A DNA stretch of 64,000 nt from Halofilum ochraceum (GTDB lineage: Bacteria; Pseudomonadota; Gammaproteobacteria; XJ16; Halofilaceae). The position numbers and the translations under genes are program-made. The stretch lies in assembly GCF_001614315.2 (NCBI RefSeq), contig NZ_LVEG02000001.1, positions 186,001 to 250,000 on the forward strand. The letters are read 5' to 3'. Under the pieces are notes generated by a model. It was given only the letters and a program-made list of their open reading frames with translations, made no database searches and was not told the DNA's origin. Below, in pieces: positions 54,101 to 63,118 of this stretch (its first letter is position 1; every line of letters begins with the position of its first letter).

Positions 54101-54935
54101 CTGGTCGGCGCTGGAGAAATTCACCGGGCGCGAGCACAGGCATCTCGCCGTGTCGAAAGAACACGAGAAGATCACCTTCCGGGACATCCAGTCCCAGCCG
54201 CGCAAGATCATCTCCTCGCCCACCTGGTCGGGCATCGAATCCGAGGAGGTCTGCTACAACGCCGGGTGGACCAACGTCCATGAACTGATTCCCTGGCGGA
54301 CCCTGACCGGGCGTCAGCAGTTCTACCAGGACCATACCTGGATGCGCGGTTTCGGCGAGGGCTTCGTGGCCTATCGCCCGCCGGTAAATACCAAGACCTG
54401 GCGCGATATCCACGGCCAGCACTCCAACGGCAATCCGGAGATCGTGCTGAACTGGATTACGCCGCACCAGAAGTGGGGCATCCACAGCACGTACACGGAC
54501 AACCTGTTGATGCTGACGCTGTCGCGGGGCGGGCCGATCATCTGGATTTCTGAAACCGATGCGGCGAAAGTCGGAATCGAGGACAACGACTGGATCGAGA
54601 CCTTCAACGCCAACGGGGCCGTCGTTGCGCGGGCCGTCGTCTCACAGCGTGTCCGTGAGGGCATGGCGATGATGTACCACGCGCAGGAGCGCATCGTGAA
54701 TACACCCGGGTCGGAGATCACCGGGGCCCGCGGCGGTATCCACAACTCGGTGACACGTGCGGTGGTGAAGCCGACGCACATGATCGGGGGGTACGCCCAG
54801 CAGAGCTACGGCTTCAACTACTACGGCACGGTCGGTTCGAACCGTGACGAATTCGTCGTCGTGCGCAAGATGGACAAGGTCGATTGGCTCGAGGGCGATG
54901 ACGAAAGCATCCTCACGCAGGAGTACACGCGATGA
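51183..54935 (+). CDS. narG: Respiratory nitrate reductase alpha subunit NarG
   Basis: A 1250-aa membrane-bound, cytoplasm-facing molybdoenzyme reducing nitrate to nitrite. The FS0 cluster ligands are His50, Cys54, Cys58 and Cys93, and the Mo ligand is Asp223 in FYDWYCDLPPSSP, the same positions as in E. coli NarG. No twin-arginine signal is present, so it stays in the cytoplasm as in the classic type. It starts at 51183 with GGAG; an upstream open frame is chance. narH overlaps by four bases. Confidence 0.97.
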   Translation: MSHFLDRLMFFKRVQGEFADGHGRTTHEDRTWEKAYRQRWQHDKVVRSTHGVNCTGACSWKIYVKDGLVTWETQQTDYPRTRPDLPNHEPRGCPRGASYSWYIYSAARLKYPMVRGRLLKLWRAAREQYSDPVEAWASIVDDADARRSYQRRRGLGGMVRSSWDEIQELVAAANVHTVRRHGPDRVIGFSPIPAMSMVSYSAGSRYLSLIGGVCLSFYDWYCDLPPSSPMTWGEQTDVPESADWYNSKFIMMWGSNVPQTRTPDAHFMTEARYNGTKIVVCSPDYAEATKFADLWLSPKQGTDAALGMAIGHVILKEFHIDRQEAYFQDYCRRYTDMPMLVALEERDGRNVPGRFLRASDLTDAAGEQANAEWKTLTIDTDSDSPVVPQGSIGFRWDESGRWNLEEREGVNGGEIKPRLTLLDHGDEVVPVAFPYFGGVEHEFFTHNEQTDVLERRVPVRRMTLADGSSVRVATVFDLMAAHYGVDRGLGDDGVAQSYEDDVPYTPKWQESITSVPADHVIKVAREFADNAAKTQGRSMVILGAGLNHWYHMDMNYRAIINMLVMCGCIGQSGGGWAHYVGQEKLRPQLGWLPVAFALDWVRPPRQMNGTSFWYAHSDQWRYEKLEVEEILSPLADPSEWSGSLIDYNVRAERMGWLPSAPQLNRNPLDVVREARAAGRDPKEYVVEQLQSGALEFANQDPDAEENWPRNLFVWRSNLFGSSGKGHEYLLKHLLGTNDGVQGKELGPQGQQKPEEVAWHDQAPEGKLDLLVTLDFRMSTSCMYSDVVLPTATWYEKDDLNTSDMHPFIHPLSEAVNPAWEARSDWDIFKGIAKAFSKVAAPHLGVEEDLVTLPLMHDTPAEMGQALGVSDWTKGECDPVPGRTMPNLITVERDYPSTYHRFTSVGPLLEKLGNGGKGISWNTEREVEHLGELHGRHWLEEASFRRPRMETAIQAADTIMSLAPETNGEVAVKAWSALEKFTGREHRHLAVSKEHEKITFRDIQSQPRKIISSPTWSGIESEEVCYNAGWTNVHELIPWRTLTGRQQFYQDHTWMRGFGEGFVAYRPPVNTKTWRDIHGQHSNGNPEIVLNWITPHQKWGIHSTYTDNLLMLTLSRGGPIIWISETDAAKVGIEDNDWIETFNANGAVVARAVVSQRVREGMAMMYHAQERIVNTPGSEITGARGGIHNSVTRAVVKPTHMIGGYAQQSYGFNYYGTVGSNRDEFVVVRKMDKVDWLEGDDESILTQEYTR

Positions 54936-56479
54936 AGATCCGCGCACAGATCGGCAAGGTCCTCAATCTGGACAAATGCATCGGCTGCCATACCTGCTCG
55001 GTGACCTGCAAAAACGTCTGGACCTCGCGCGAGGGCATGGAATACGCGTGGTTCAACAACGTCGAGACAAAGCCGGGCATCGGCTATCCGAAGGACTGGG
55101 AGAACCAGGACCGCTGGAAAGGCGGCTGGGTACGTTCGGGGAAGGACGACATCGTGCCGAAGCAGGGCGGCAAATGGCGCCTGCTCGCCAAGATCTTCGC
55201 CAACCCGCATCTGCCGGAGATCGACGACTACTACGAGCCGTTCAACTTCGACTACCAGCGGCTGCAGAACGCGCCCGACTCAAAGGCGCAGCCGACGGCC
55301 AAGCCGTACTCGGCCATTACCGGCAAGCCGATGGAAAAGATCGAGTGGGGCCCGAACTGGGAAGAGATCCTCGGCGGCGAGTTCTCCAAGCGCTCGCAGG
55401 ACTACAACTTCGAGGGCATCCAGAAGGAGATGTACGGCCAGTTCGAGAACACTTTCATGATGTACCTGCCGCGGCTGTGTGAGCACTGCCTCAATCCGAC
55501 CTGCGTGGCGAGCTGCCCGTCCGGCGCGATCTATAAGCGCGAGGAGGATGGCATCGTCCTGATCGACCAGGACAAGTGCCGCGGCTGGCGCATGTGCATC
55601 TCGGGCTGCCCGTACAAGAAGATCTACTACAACTGGCAGTCCGGCAAGTCGGAGAAGTGCACCTTCTGCTATCCGCGCATCGAGGCGGGTCAGCCGACAG
55701 TGTGTTCGGAGACGTGTGTGGGCCGTATCCGCTATCTCGGCGTGCTGCTGTATGACGCCGACCGGATCAAGGAAGCGGCCAGCGTCCCCAACGAAAAGGA
55801 TCTCTACGAGGCGCAGCTCGACATCTTCCTCGATCCGAACGATCCCGAGGTACAGCGCCAGGCGCGGGCCGACGGCGTGCCGGATTCCTGGATCGAGGCG
55901 GCTCAGCGCTCGCCGGTCTACAAGATGGCGATGGACTGGAAGGTCGCCTTCCCGCTGCACCCGGAATACCGGACGCTGCCGATGGTCTGGTATGTACCGC
56001 CGCTGTCGCCGATCCAGTCGGCCGCGGATACCGGGCAGGTCGGTCTCGACGGCCTGATCCCGAACGTCGAGTCGCTGCGCATTCCGGTGCGCTACCTCTC
56101 GAACATGTTGACCGCGGGCGATGATCGCCCGGTGATCGACGGTCTCAAGCGGATGCTCGCCATGCGGGTGTTCAAGCGTGGCCAGACCGTCGACGGCGTC
56201 GAGAACGAAGAGGTGCTCGAACAGGTCGGCCTGAATCGCCAGCAGCTCGAGGATATGTACCAGACCATGGCGATCGCCAACTACGAGGACCGGTTCGTGA
56301 TCCCGACCAATCATCGTGAGCTCTCGACGGAGGATGCCTACGGCGAACGCTCCGGCTGCGGGTTCAGTTTCGGCGATGGCTGTCACACGCATGGCACGAC
56401 CACGCGCGTGAACCTGTTCGGTAGCAAGAGCCCGCGCCAGCGCGAGCACAAGCCGCCGACGATCGAGGAGAACAAATGA
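54932..56479 (+). CDS. narH: Nitrate reductase beta subunit NarH
   Basis: A 515-aa iron-sulfur subunit carrying electrons from NarI to NarG. Cluster motifs in order are CIGCHTCSVTC, CEHCLNPTCVASCPSG, CRGWRMCISGCP and CTFCYPRIEAG/CSETC. The tryptophan in CRGWRMC marks the [3Fe-4S] site, as in E. coli. The start overlaps narG and the stop overlaps narJ, both by ATGA, so the subunits are translationally coupled. Confidence 0.97.
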   Translation: MKIRAQIGKVLNLDKCIGCHTCSVTCKNVWTSREGMEYAWFNNVETKPGIGYPKDWENQDRWKGGWVRSGKDDIVPKQGGKWRLLAKIFANPHLPEIDDYYEPFNFDYQRLQNAPDSKAQPTAKPYSAITGKPMEKIEWGPNWEEILGGEFSKRSQDYNFEGIQKEMYGQFENTFMMYLPRLCEHCLNPTCVASCPSGAIYKREEDGIVLIDQDKCRGWRMCISGCPYKKIYYNWQSGKSEKCTFCYPRIEAGQPTVCSETCVGRIRYLGVLLYDADRIKEAASVPNEKDLYEAQLDIFLDPNDPEVQRQARADGVPDSWIEAAQRSPVYKMAMDWKVAFPLHPEYRTLPMVWYVPPLSPIQSAADTGQVGLDGLIPNVESLRIPVRYLSNMLTAGDDRPVIDGLKRMLAMRVFKRGQTVDGVENEEVLEQVGLNRQQLEDMYQTMAIANYEDRFVIPTNHRELSTEDAYGERSGCGFSFGDGCHTHGTTTRVNLFGSKSPRQREHKPPTIEENK

Positions 56480-57198
56480 TGGCGGCCGACCGGCAATCGA
56501 GTTTCGGGCCGTGCCTGCAGGCGCTTTCGGTCCTGCTGCATTACCCGCAGCAGGACACCGTCGACAATGCCGACGCCATCGCCGACGTGCTGGCGGCGAG
56601 GCCCGAGTTCCCGGCGGACGACCGAGCCGAGCTGGAGCGGTTCATCCACCGTCTGCGAAGGGCCGAGCTGCTGCACCAGCAGGCCGGTTACGTCGAGACC
56701 TTCGATCGAAGCAAGAAGGTCTCGCTGTATCTCTTCGAGCACGTCCATGGCGAGTCGCGCGATCGCGGTCCGGCCATGGTTGAACTGCGCATGGCCTATC
56801 GGGAGCAGGGGCTGGATATCGCGGCGAATGAACTGCCGGATTATCTGCCGATGTTCCTGGAGTTCTGCGCCCAGCTCCCGGATGCCGACGCCTGCGCATG
56901 GCTGGAGGACGTCAGCCACATCCTGCAGGAGATCCATGTCCGCCTGTACCAGCGCGACAGCCGTTATGCGCTGCCGTTCCGGCTGCTGCTGCGGCTGGTC
57001 GATGTGGAGCCCTGGCCGGCGGAGCTGGTCGAGGAAACGAAGGAGGAGAAACGCGACGATACCAGGGAAGCGATCGACAGCGTCTGGTGCGAAGCGCCGG
57101 TTACGTTCGAGGCCGGCTCCGCGCTCGGCGGTGGCTGCAGCGGTGGGTCGGGTACGCAGTCCGGTAACGCCGCGGGCTATGGCGCCGGTCGGGCATAG
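56476..57198 (+). CDS. narJ: Nitrate reductase assembly chaperone NarJ
   Basis: A 240-aa NarJ/TorD-family chaperone that holds NarG for cofactor insertion and membrane docking. Family blocks are LHYPQQDTV, ETFDRSKKVSLYLFEHVHGE and SRDRGPAMVELRMAYREQG. The C-terminus is a Gly/Ser-rich tail (GGGCSGGSGTQSGN). The stop codon is immediately followed by a 165-bp palindromic element, an unusual break in the operon before narI. Confidence 0.95.
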   Translation: MMAADRQSSFGPCLQALSVLLHYPQQDTVDNADAIADVLAARPEFPADDRAELERFIHRLRRAELLHQQAGYVETFDRSKKVSLYLFEHVHGESRDRGPAMVELRMAYREQGLDIAANELPDYLPMFLEFCAQLPDADACAWLEDVSHILQEIHVRLYQRDSRYALPFRLLLRLVDVEPWPAELVEETKEEKRDDTREAIDSVWCEAPVTFEAGSALGGGCSGGSGTQSGNAAGYGAGRA

Positions 57199-57361
57199 GA
57201 GGCTGTCCGAGCAACCCGGAGCCTACTGCGCGCGCGCCACAGCGGACGCTTTTCCCGATCGCTCAACTCACATGGACACGACCATGCTCGTTTCACGATC
57301 GAAAAAATCGCCTCGCTGTGGCACGCGCTCGCGACGGCTCAGGTTACTCGGACAGCCTCCT
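57197..57361. repeat. Palindromic element between narJ and narI
   Basis: A 165-bp imperfect palindrome. The outer arms are 57197-57222 (AGGAGGCTGTCCGAG start) and 57336-57361 (ending TCGGACAGCCTCCT). An inner pair is at about 57228-57261 and 57296-57333 (GCCACAGCG / CGCTGTGGC), and the centre holds CATGG-N6-CCATG. It begins at the narJ stop codon and fills most of the 177-bp gap. No gene is inside. A family relation to the other nested elements is not apparent in arm sequence. Confidence 0.85.
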
Positions 57362-57375
57362 GGATTCGGAGAACG

Positions 57376-58062
57376 ATGATGGAAACCCTGCACGTATTTG
57401 CTTTTGAATACTATGTCTACGTGGCCGGCACGGTGTTCCTGCTGGGCAGCCTCGTCCGGTTCGACATGAGCCAGTACACCTGGAAGACGAATTCCAGCCA
57501 GCTGCTGGACAACTCGATGAAATTCCAGGTGGGCAGCGTGCTGTTCCACGCCGGCGTCCTGTTCCTGCTGTTCGGTCACCTGATCGGTCTGTTGATGCCG
57601 CACTGGATGTACCCGTACGTCGGCCTGACGCCCGGTTCGAAACAGATCCTCGCGATCGTCTCCGGCGGTATCGCGGGGCTTGCGGCGCTGGTGGGCGGTG
57701 CCATCCTGCTGCACCGGCGGATCTTCCATCCCCGCGTGCGGGCGCATTCGACGCGTAACGATATCTTCATTCTCGTGCTGCTCTACATCCAGCTGATCCT
57801 CGGCATGCTGACGATCCCGATCTCCATGGGGCATCTGGATGGCGGCACGATGATCAAGCTGTCCGACTGGGCGCAGCATGTGCTGACGTTCCGCGGCGGT
57901 TCGGAGTACATCACGGACGTGCACTGGATCTTCAAGCTGCATCTGTTCCTGGGCGTAACGACGTTCCTGGTTTTCCCGTTCACGCGCCTGGTCCATATCT
58001 GGAGCCTGCCGGCGACCTATATCGCCCGCCAGTACCAGATCGTGCGGCAGCGGTCGTCATGA
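57376..58062 (+). CDS. narI: Nitrate reductase gamma subunit NarI
   Basis: A 228-aa membrane diheme cytochrome b that takes electrons from quinol to NarH. Five membrane segments are predicted, and conserved histidines lie in VLFHAGVLFLLFGHLIGL and in the C-terminal WIFKLHLFLGV. The N-terminus MMETLHVFAFEYYVYVAGTV is typical. ATG at 57376 is followed by a second ATG. The stop overlaps the ppiC start by four bases. It is separated from narJ by the palindromic element. Confidence 0.96.
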   Translation: MMETLHVFAFEYYVYVAGTVFLLGSLVRFDMSQYTWKTNSSQLLDNSMKFQVGSVLFHAGVLFLLFGHLIGLLMPHWMYPYVGLTPGSKQILAIVSGGIAGLAALVGGAILLHRRIFHPRVRAHSTRNDIFILVLLYIQLILGMLTIPISMGHLDGGTMIKLSDWAQHVLTFRGGSEYITDVHWIFKLHLFLGVTTFLVFPFTRLVHIWSLPATYIARQYQIVRQRSS

Positions 58063-58838
58063 CGGGGGGTGCCGCGATGTCCCTGGTCACCGTCAATCGG
58101 GTCGTGATTCCGGATGAGGATATCCACTACGAATCCGCGCGGGTCGAGGAACGCGGCGTGGATGAGCGCCGCGGTGCCGCGGCGCGCCAGCTCGTGGTGC
58201 GTGAACTGTTGCGGCAGCGTGCGGACGAGATCGGTCTCGATACCGAAAACGATACGGATGCCGCGGTCGACGCGCTCCTCGACCGCGAGGTCCCGAAGCC
58301 CGAGGTCGACGATGCGGCCTGCCGCCGCTATTACGAAGCGAACCCGGAGCGCTTCTGCACACCGGTTACCGTGGAGGTCCGGCATATCCTGCTCGCCGCC
58401 CCGCCCGACGATGTCGGTGCGCGCGCCAGGGCGGAAGAACGGGCGGATGAGTTGATCAAAGAGGCCACCAACGGCGATGAATCGATCGGCGCGCTCGCCG
58501 CGAAGCACTCCGATTGCCCCTCCGCGACCGATGGCGGCCACCTCGGCGCGGTCGGGCGCGGGCAGACCGTCCCCGAGTTCGAGGATGTCGTCCTGCGCCT
58601 GGAGCCGGGGCTCGCCCGTCGCCCCGTGGAAAGCCGCTATGGCTTCCATGTCGTCGAGGTGATCGCGCGCGAAGGCGGCGAACCGTTATCGTACGACCAG
58701 GTCAGCCACCTGATCGCCGACTACATCCGCGAACGCTCGTGGCGCCGCGCCGTCAGCCAGTACATCGGCCAACTCGCGGCCGACGCCGAGATCGAGGGCG
58801 TCGATCTGGAAGTGCCCGATTCGCCGCTCGTGCAATAG
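58059..58838 (+). CDS. Nitrate-reductase-associated parvulin PPIase
   Basis: A 259-aa protein with a parvulin (PpiC/NifM-like) domain at about residues 103-205 (EVRHILLAAPP, IGALAAKHSDCPSATDGGHL, ESRYGFHVVEV) and an N-terminal helical region. No signal peptide is seen, so it acts in the cytoplasm. It overlaps the narI stop by ATGA, as often seen for a NifM-like peptidyl-prolyl isomerase attached to narGHJI clusters of denitrifiers. It is presumed to assist folding of the nitrate reductase. Confidence 0.9.
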   Translation: MTGGAAMSLVTVNRVVIPDEDIHYESARVEERGVDERRGAAARQLVVRELLRQRADEIGLDTENDTDAAVDALLDREVPKPEVDDAACRRYYEANPERFCTPVTVEVRHILLAAPPDDVGARARAEERADELIKEATNGDESIGALAAKHSDCPSATDGGHLGAVGRGQTVPEFEDVVLRLEPGLARRPVESRYGFHVVEVIAREGGEPLSYDQVSHLIADYIRERSWRRAVSQYIGQLAADAEIEGVDLEVPDSPLVQ

Positions 58839-58846
58839 CTTTCTGG

Positions 58847-59132
58847 AACCACGAATGAACACGAATGCACACGAATGGAGTTGGGGCAAGTTGGTCTCTC
58901 TGGAGCTTCGCTGATACCGCGGGAGAGTGGCGACCTGGTTTTTGAACCACAGATGAACACAGATGGACACAGATAAAGGCGCTACGGCTGATTGCCCCGG
59001 GTTTTATCTGTGTTCATCTGTGTCTATCTGTGGTTCATTCCGAGCGATCAGGTGCGTTAGCGTCGCAACGAAGCTCCACTGACATCCGTGCTCCCCAGTC
59101 CCATTCGTGTTCATTCGTGTTCATTCGTGGTT
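58847..59132. repeat. Nested inverted repeat of CACGAATG and CACAGATG triplets
   Basis: Fills the 323-bp gap 58839-59161. The outer arms are 58847-58878 and 59102-59132, three tandem near-10-mers of ACACGAATGR. The inner arms are 58945-58979 and about 59002-59036, three near-10-mers of ACACAGATGR followed by AAAGG. The outer and inner arms differ by the two central bases of each repeat (GA against AG). The outer arms match the element at 1418-1742. No gene is seen. Confidence 0.88.
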
Positions 59133-59161
59133 CTCAAAAACTCCACCCCCTCGAGGCTTCA

Positions 59162-59569
59162 ATGACCGAGATTGTCGATTTTGATTCTTTCCTGGAGATC
59201 GCCCAGGCCAGTGACGAGCCCCAGCGGCTGCTGTTCATTTTCCTGAAGGTGGCGCTCCCCGAGGACGCGACCGAGGAGGAGCGGCAGCGTTACGAGCAGG
59301 GTAATGGCGGTGGCCTCATGCCGGTGATGTATGTCGACAAGGCGCCCGGCGAGCTCACCGACTTCTCGGGGCTGGTCGAGGAATCGCGGGCCATGGGCGA
59401 GGACTGGCAGATGGTGCTGGCAGCGGCGCTGGTCGGGGAAGGCGGGCCGCCGTCGGATTCGGCGGTCGAGGACGCGTTCTCCGGACTCATCAAGACGGTC
59501 CACGCCGGTGGCGATCTGTCGTCGATGCTCGCGTTCGACCGGGAAGGCGACCCCGTCATCTTCAATTGA
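59162..59569 (+). CDS. Conserved hypothetical protein
   Basis: A 135-aa acidic cytoplasmic protein. The pattern FDSFLEIAQASDEPQRLLFI, PVMYVDKAPGELTDFSGLVE and the C-terminal AFDREGDPVIFN recalls a family often carried in databases under misleading names such as ribonucleotide reductase subunit; I do not see a known catalytic motif. It lies after the repeat element, in the same orientation as the nar cluster. The start ATG is at 59162. Function unknown. Confidence 0.7.
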   Translation: MTEIVDFDSFLEIAQASDEPQRLLFIFLKVALPEDATEEERQRYEQGNGGGLMPVMYVDKAPGELTDFSGLVEESRAMGEDWQMVLAAALVGEGGPPSDSAVEDAFSGLIKTVHAGGDLSSMLAFDREGDPVIFN

Positions 59570-59857
59570 TGTTGCCAACGGGGTAGCAGGTGATGCGAGT
59601 CATCTGTCGCGAACGCTCGTGCCATCCGCCGTGACCCCAGGCCGGCGCACGCCGGCCGAGCCGCCCCAGGCCGGGCGTTCAGCCCCGCCATGACGCCAAT
59701 CCGGCAGTTCGAGCCCACGCGGATCAAGACGCAGGGGACCGAGCAATGGTAACGTATCGTCGCTGCGTGGCCCCTTGCCGGGCCGCGTCGGCAGTCGATT
59801 CACGATGTATTGATGGAGCCGGGTATGGCGGGGACGGGCGCGCAGGACGGAGATTCC

Positions 59858-60385
59858 GTGAACGAGCGATTCAATCGGTCGAGTTTCTCCCACCAGGATC
59901 TGGTGGATTGCGGCTATGGTCGCCTGTTCGCGCCGGAGAATGCGCGGCTGCCGGTCGACAATATGCTGATGTTCGACCGGATCGATCATATCGATTCCAC
60001 CGGCGGCGCCTATGGCAAGGGCCGGGTCGAAGCCACCCTCGCGATCGACCCGGACATGTGGTTCTTCCATTGCCACTTCCCCGGTGATCCGGTGATGCCG
60101 GGTTGCCTCGGCCTGGACGCGCTCTGGCAACTGGTCGGATTCTATCTCGGCTGGACCGGCGCGCCGGGCAAAGGGCGCGCGCTGGGGGCCGGCGAGGTCA
60201 AATTCACGGGTCAGGTTCTGCCCTCCCATCAGGAGGTGCGCTACTTCCTCGATATCAAGCGGCTGGTGCGGCGGGGGCTCACCATGGGGATCGCCGATGG
60301 CACGGTGACCGTCGACGGGGACACGATCTATCGTGCCCGCGACCTCAAGGTGGCGCTGTTCGTCGATCCCGCGGCCGCACTCTGA
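59858..60385 (+). CDS. fabA: 3-hydroxydecanoyl-ACP dehydratase/isomerase FabA
   Basis: A 175-aa FabA making the cis double bond of unsaturated fatty acids. The active-site His and Asp lie in [19 protein letters not shown], followed by [20 protein letters not shown] and [12 protein letters not shown], both closely matched in E. coli FabA. GTG at 59858 is chosen as start, with GGACGGAG upstream; two upstream in-frame ATG codons would add residues not found in the family. fabB follows 10 bp downstream, the usual pairing in gammaproteobacteria and pseudomonads. Confidence 0.95.
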   Translation: MNERFNRSSFSHQDLVDCGYGRLFAPENARLPVDNMLMFDRIDHIDSTGGAYGKGRVEATLAIDPDMWFFHCHFPGDPVMPGCLGLDALWQLVGFYLGWTGAPGKGRALGAGEVKFTGQVLPSHQEVRYFLDIKRLVRRGLTMGIADGTVTVDGDTIYRARDLKVALFVDPAAAL

Positions 60386-60395
60386 GGCGATTACG

Positions 60396-61637
60396 ATGAG
60401 CGATGGGGACAATAACGGTATGCGTCGGGTCGTAGTGACGGGGGCGGGGATCGTTTCCTGCCTGGGGAATGATCGAGCAACCGTCACCGAAGCGCTGAGG
60501 AACGGCCGCTCGGGCATCCGCTTCAACGAGGAATATGCCTCGATGGGGCTGCGCAGCCAGGTGGCGGCCCGGCCCGAGATCGATCTCGACGCGCGGGTGC
60601 CGCGCAAACCGAGGCGGTTCATGGCGGATGCTGCGGCTTATGCCTATGTGGCGATGACGGATGCCGCGCAGGAGGCCGGCCTGGATCCCGATAATATCTC
60701 CGATCCGCGCATCGGCCTGATCGCCGGCTCCGGCGGCGGCTCCACCGCGACGATCGTGGATGCGGCGGATACGCTGCGCGAGCGCGGCGTGAAACGCATC
60801 GGGGCGTTCGCCGTGCCGAAGTCGATGAGCAGCACCATCTCCGCCTGCCTGGCGACGCCGTTCGGGATCCGCGGTGTGAACTACTCGATCTCCTCGGCCT
60901 GCGCGACCAGTGCCCACTGCATCGGCGCGGCCGCGGATCAGATCCTCGCGGGGCGCCAGGATATCGTCTTCGCCGGCGGGGCGGAGGAAGAACACTGGTC
61001 GCTGTCGATGCTGTTCGATGCGATGGGCGCGCTGTCGTCGAAATACAACGAAACGCCGGAACGCGCGTCGCGCCCCTACGATACCGATCGCGACGGGTTC
61101 GTGATTGCCGGTGGCGCCGGCATGCTCGTGGTCGAGGAACTCGAGCACGCGCGCAAGCGCGGTGCCCCGATCCTGGCGGAACTCGTCGGCTTCGGGTCCA
61201 CCTCGGACGGTCACGACATGGTGGCGCCGAGCGGCGAGGGCGCCGTGCGCTGCATGCAGCAGGCCATCGAAGGCGTCGATACCCCGATCGATTACATCAA
61301 TGCCCACGGCACCAGCACGCGTGCCGGTGACGTAACGGAACTCAACGCCATCCACGAGGTCTTCGGCGACGCCATGCCGCCCGTGGCCTCGACCAAGTCG
61401 ATGACCGGGCATTCGCTTGGCGGCGCCGGCGTGCAGGAGGCGATCTACTCCCTGTACATGATGGACGGTGGTTTCATCGCACCGTCGATCAATATTGAGA
61501 ACATCGATCCGGAAGCCGCGGAACGACCCATCGTGACCGCGCTGCGCGAACCCGCGCGCCTCGATACGATCCTGTCGAACAGTTTCGGCTTTGGCGGCAC
61601 CAATGCGTCGCTGACCTTCCGGAGATGGGCCTCATGA
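60396..61637 (+). CDS. fabB: 3-oxoacyl-ACP synthase I FabB
   Basis: A 413-aa beta-ketoacyl-ACP synthase for elongation of unsaturated acyl chains. The Cys-His-His triad is in [20 protein letters not shown] and [14 protein letters not shown]. The FabB pattern ([19 protein letters not shown]) rather than FabF is seen. The start follows fabA by 10 bp. The 3' end overlaps plsC by ATGA, so fabA-fabB-plsC form one operon linking acyl-chain and phospholipid synthesis. Confidence 0.95.
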   Translation: MSDGDNNGMRRVVVTGAGIVSCLGNDRATVTEALRNGRSGIRFNEEYASMGLRSQVAARPEIDLDARVPRKPRRFMADAAAYAYVAMTDAAQEAGLDPDNISDPRIGLIAGSGGGSTATIVDAADTLRERGVKRIGAFAVPKSMSSTISACLATPFGIRGVNYSISSACATSAHCIGAAADQILAGRQDIVFAGGAEEEHWSLSMLFDAMGALSSKYNETPERASRPYDTDRDGFVIAGGAGMLVVEELEHARKRGAPILAELVGFGSTSDGHDMVAPSGEGAVRCMQQAIEGVDTPIDYINAHGTSTRAGDVTELNAIHEVFGDAMPPVASTKSMTGHSLGGAGVQEAIYSLYMMDGGFIAPSINIENIDPEAAERPIVTALREPARLDTILSNSFGFGGTNASLTFRRWAS

Positions 61638-62458
61638 AGAGACAGAGGGCGCGTCTCGCGACGTTCCGCTCGGTCCTTTTTCACACGGGGTTCGGCCTCG
61701 TGACTCCGGTCTTTGCCCTGCTCGTGCTCCTGTTCTGGCCGCTGCCCTATGGCGTCCGCGAGAGCACGGCGCGCGTCTGGTGTCGCTGCGTGCTCGTCTG
61801 GCTCCGCCTGACCTGCGGCGTGCGCCATCGCGTGCTCGGCAGGGAAAACCTGCCGGAAGGTCCGGCCGTGATCCTTTCCAATCATCAGTCGACCTGGGAG
61901 ACGATCGCGTTCCGCACGATCTTCCCGGCTCGCCTGTCCTGGATCATCAAGCGCTCCCTGTTCCGGATTCCGTTCTACGGGTGGTCGCTGAAGGCGCTCG
62001 AGGAGATCGGGATCGACCGCGATGCCGGCCGTGAGGCGCTGCGCCAGATCGAGCAGGAGGGCTCGCGGCATCTGGCCGCGGGTCGTTGGGTCGTGGTCTT
62101 CCCCGAGGGCACGCGGCTGGCTCCGGATGAATCCGGTCGTTACGGGCAGGGCGGCGCGCGGCTCGCGAACGCCGCCGGTGTCCCGGTCGTACCGGTGGCT
62201 CTGGACTCCGGTTGGTGCTGGCCCAACGACGACTGGCGCAAGTACTCGGGGACGATCACGATGGAAATCGGCCCGGTCATCGAGACCGACGGCCGGAGTA
62301 CGGCCGAAGTGAACCGGATGGCGCGGGACTGGATCGAGTCGGCCCGAGCCGCTATCGCACGCCCGCATGGCAGTGAGTCCGGGGCGGACGTGGCCGCGCT
62401 GAGCGGTAATACGGAGCCCTCATCGGCGCGTGAAAGCGGGCTGGGATCGAGCTCTTAG
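61634..62458 (+). CDS. plsC: 1-acyl-sn-glycerol-3-phosphate acyltransferase
   Basis: A 274-aa membrane acyltransferase making phosphatidic acid. The catalytic block NHQSTWE is the NHxxxxE/D variant of HX4D, and [13 protein letters not shown] is the substrate-binding motif. One N-terminal membrane segment (about residues 17-40) is present. I start it at 61634, where ATGA overlaps the fabB stop and GGAG has normal spacing; an ATG 9 bp upstream lies too close to the ribosome site. The C-terminal 40 residues are low in similarity and disordered-looking. Confidence 0.92.
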   Translation: MKRQRARLATFRSVLFHTGFGLVTPVFALLVLLFWPLPYGVRESTARVWCRCVLVWLRLTCGVRHRVLGRENLPEGPAVILSNHQSTWETIAFRTIFPARLSWIIKRSLFRIPFYGWSLKALEEIGIDRDAGREALRQIEQEGSRHLAAGRWVVVFPEGTRLAPDESGRYGQGGARLANAAGVPVVPVALDSGWCWPNDDWRKYSGTITMEIGPVIETDGRSTAEVNRMARDWIESARAAIARPHGSESGADVAALSGNTEPSSARESGLGSSS

Positions 62459-62565
62459 TGCCTGTGCGAAAAGCCCTCGCTGTGGCGCTTCCGCAGTAGG
62501 CGCAGGGGCTTGTACACGGGCTCTCTCAGGTCGATGTCGCGGGCCATTGTCTACCGGATGCCGAG

Positions 62566-63036
62566 TCATGGTGATCGCGGATCCGCGTGGTGCTGTACTG
62601 CGCTGGAAGTCCGAATGGAAGCGAGATCGGCGCCGATCGCAGTCAGTTCCCGCCTGGACAAGGTGCGCTCGAGCAGCGGAAACGCCTGCCGTTCCTCGAC
62701 GCGGACGTGGTGCTCCAGGACCTCCCCGAGCACGCCCAGACGCGTGCCGTCCAGTCGATCAGCGCGTGTGAGCGTGCGCCTGATCGCATCGTGCTCGCGT
62801 TCAAGTTCTGTCGCGAGTTCGGCCTGTCCGTGTTCATGGAGGTGCGGAAATAACAGCCGCTCCTCGGCGGCAAAATGGGCTGACATCTCCGACTGCCAGG
62901 CCTCGCGAAGCGCCTGCCAGCACGCGGTGATATCCGCTTCTGACGCCCCATCCGCAGCCTGACGCGCGCGGCGCGCCAACTGCAGCACGTGATTGTGATC
63001 CCTCGATAGCGGAATCAGCTCGGGAGTGCGTTTCAT
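62566..63036 (-). CDS. Hemerythrin HHE-domain protein
   Basis: A 156-aa hemerythrin-like protein. Iron ligand candidates are His in RDHNHVL, HFAAEERLLFPHL, EREHDAIRR and LEHHVRVEERQAFPLL. Such proteins bind oxygen or NO or repair iron centres in stress. The ATG at 63036 has GAGG upstream. A TTGAT-N4-GTCAA box 83 bp upstream (63119) suggests FNR/DNR control, in line with nnrS. It faces plsC convergently. Confidence 0.88.
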   Translation of the reverse strand: MKRTPELIPLSRDHNHVLQLARRARQAADGASEADITACWQALREAWQSEMSAHFAAEERLLFPHLHEHGQAELATELEREHDAIRRTLTRADRLDGTRLGVLGEVLEHHVRVEERQAFPLLERTLSRRELTAIGADLASIRTSSAVQHHADPRSP

Positions 63037-63118
63037 GGTCGACCTCGACTCGACCCGGATTTTCATCCGGATTTTGTTCGAATTCACTCCAGTGTGACCT
63101 TGCCGGCTTGGCGCGTCG

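Noticed and set aside
59030-59161. N-terminal extension of the hypothetical protein at 59162 upstream through the repeat element
   Set aside because: The added residues are translated repeat arms; the ATG at 59162 begins the conserved part.
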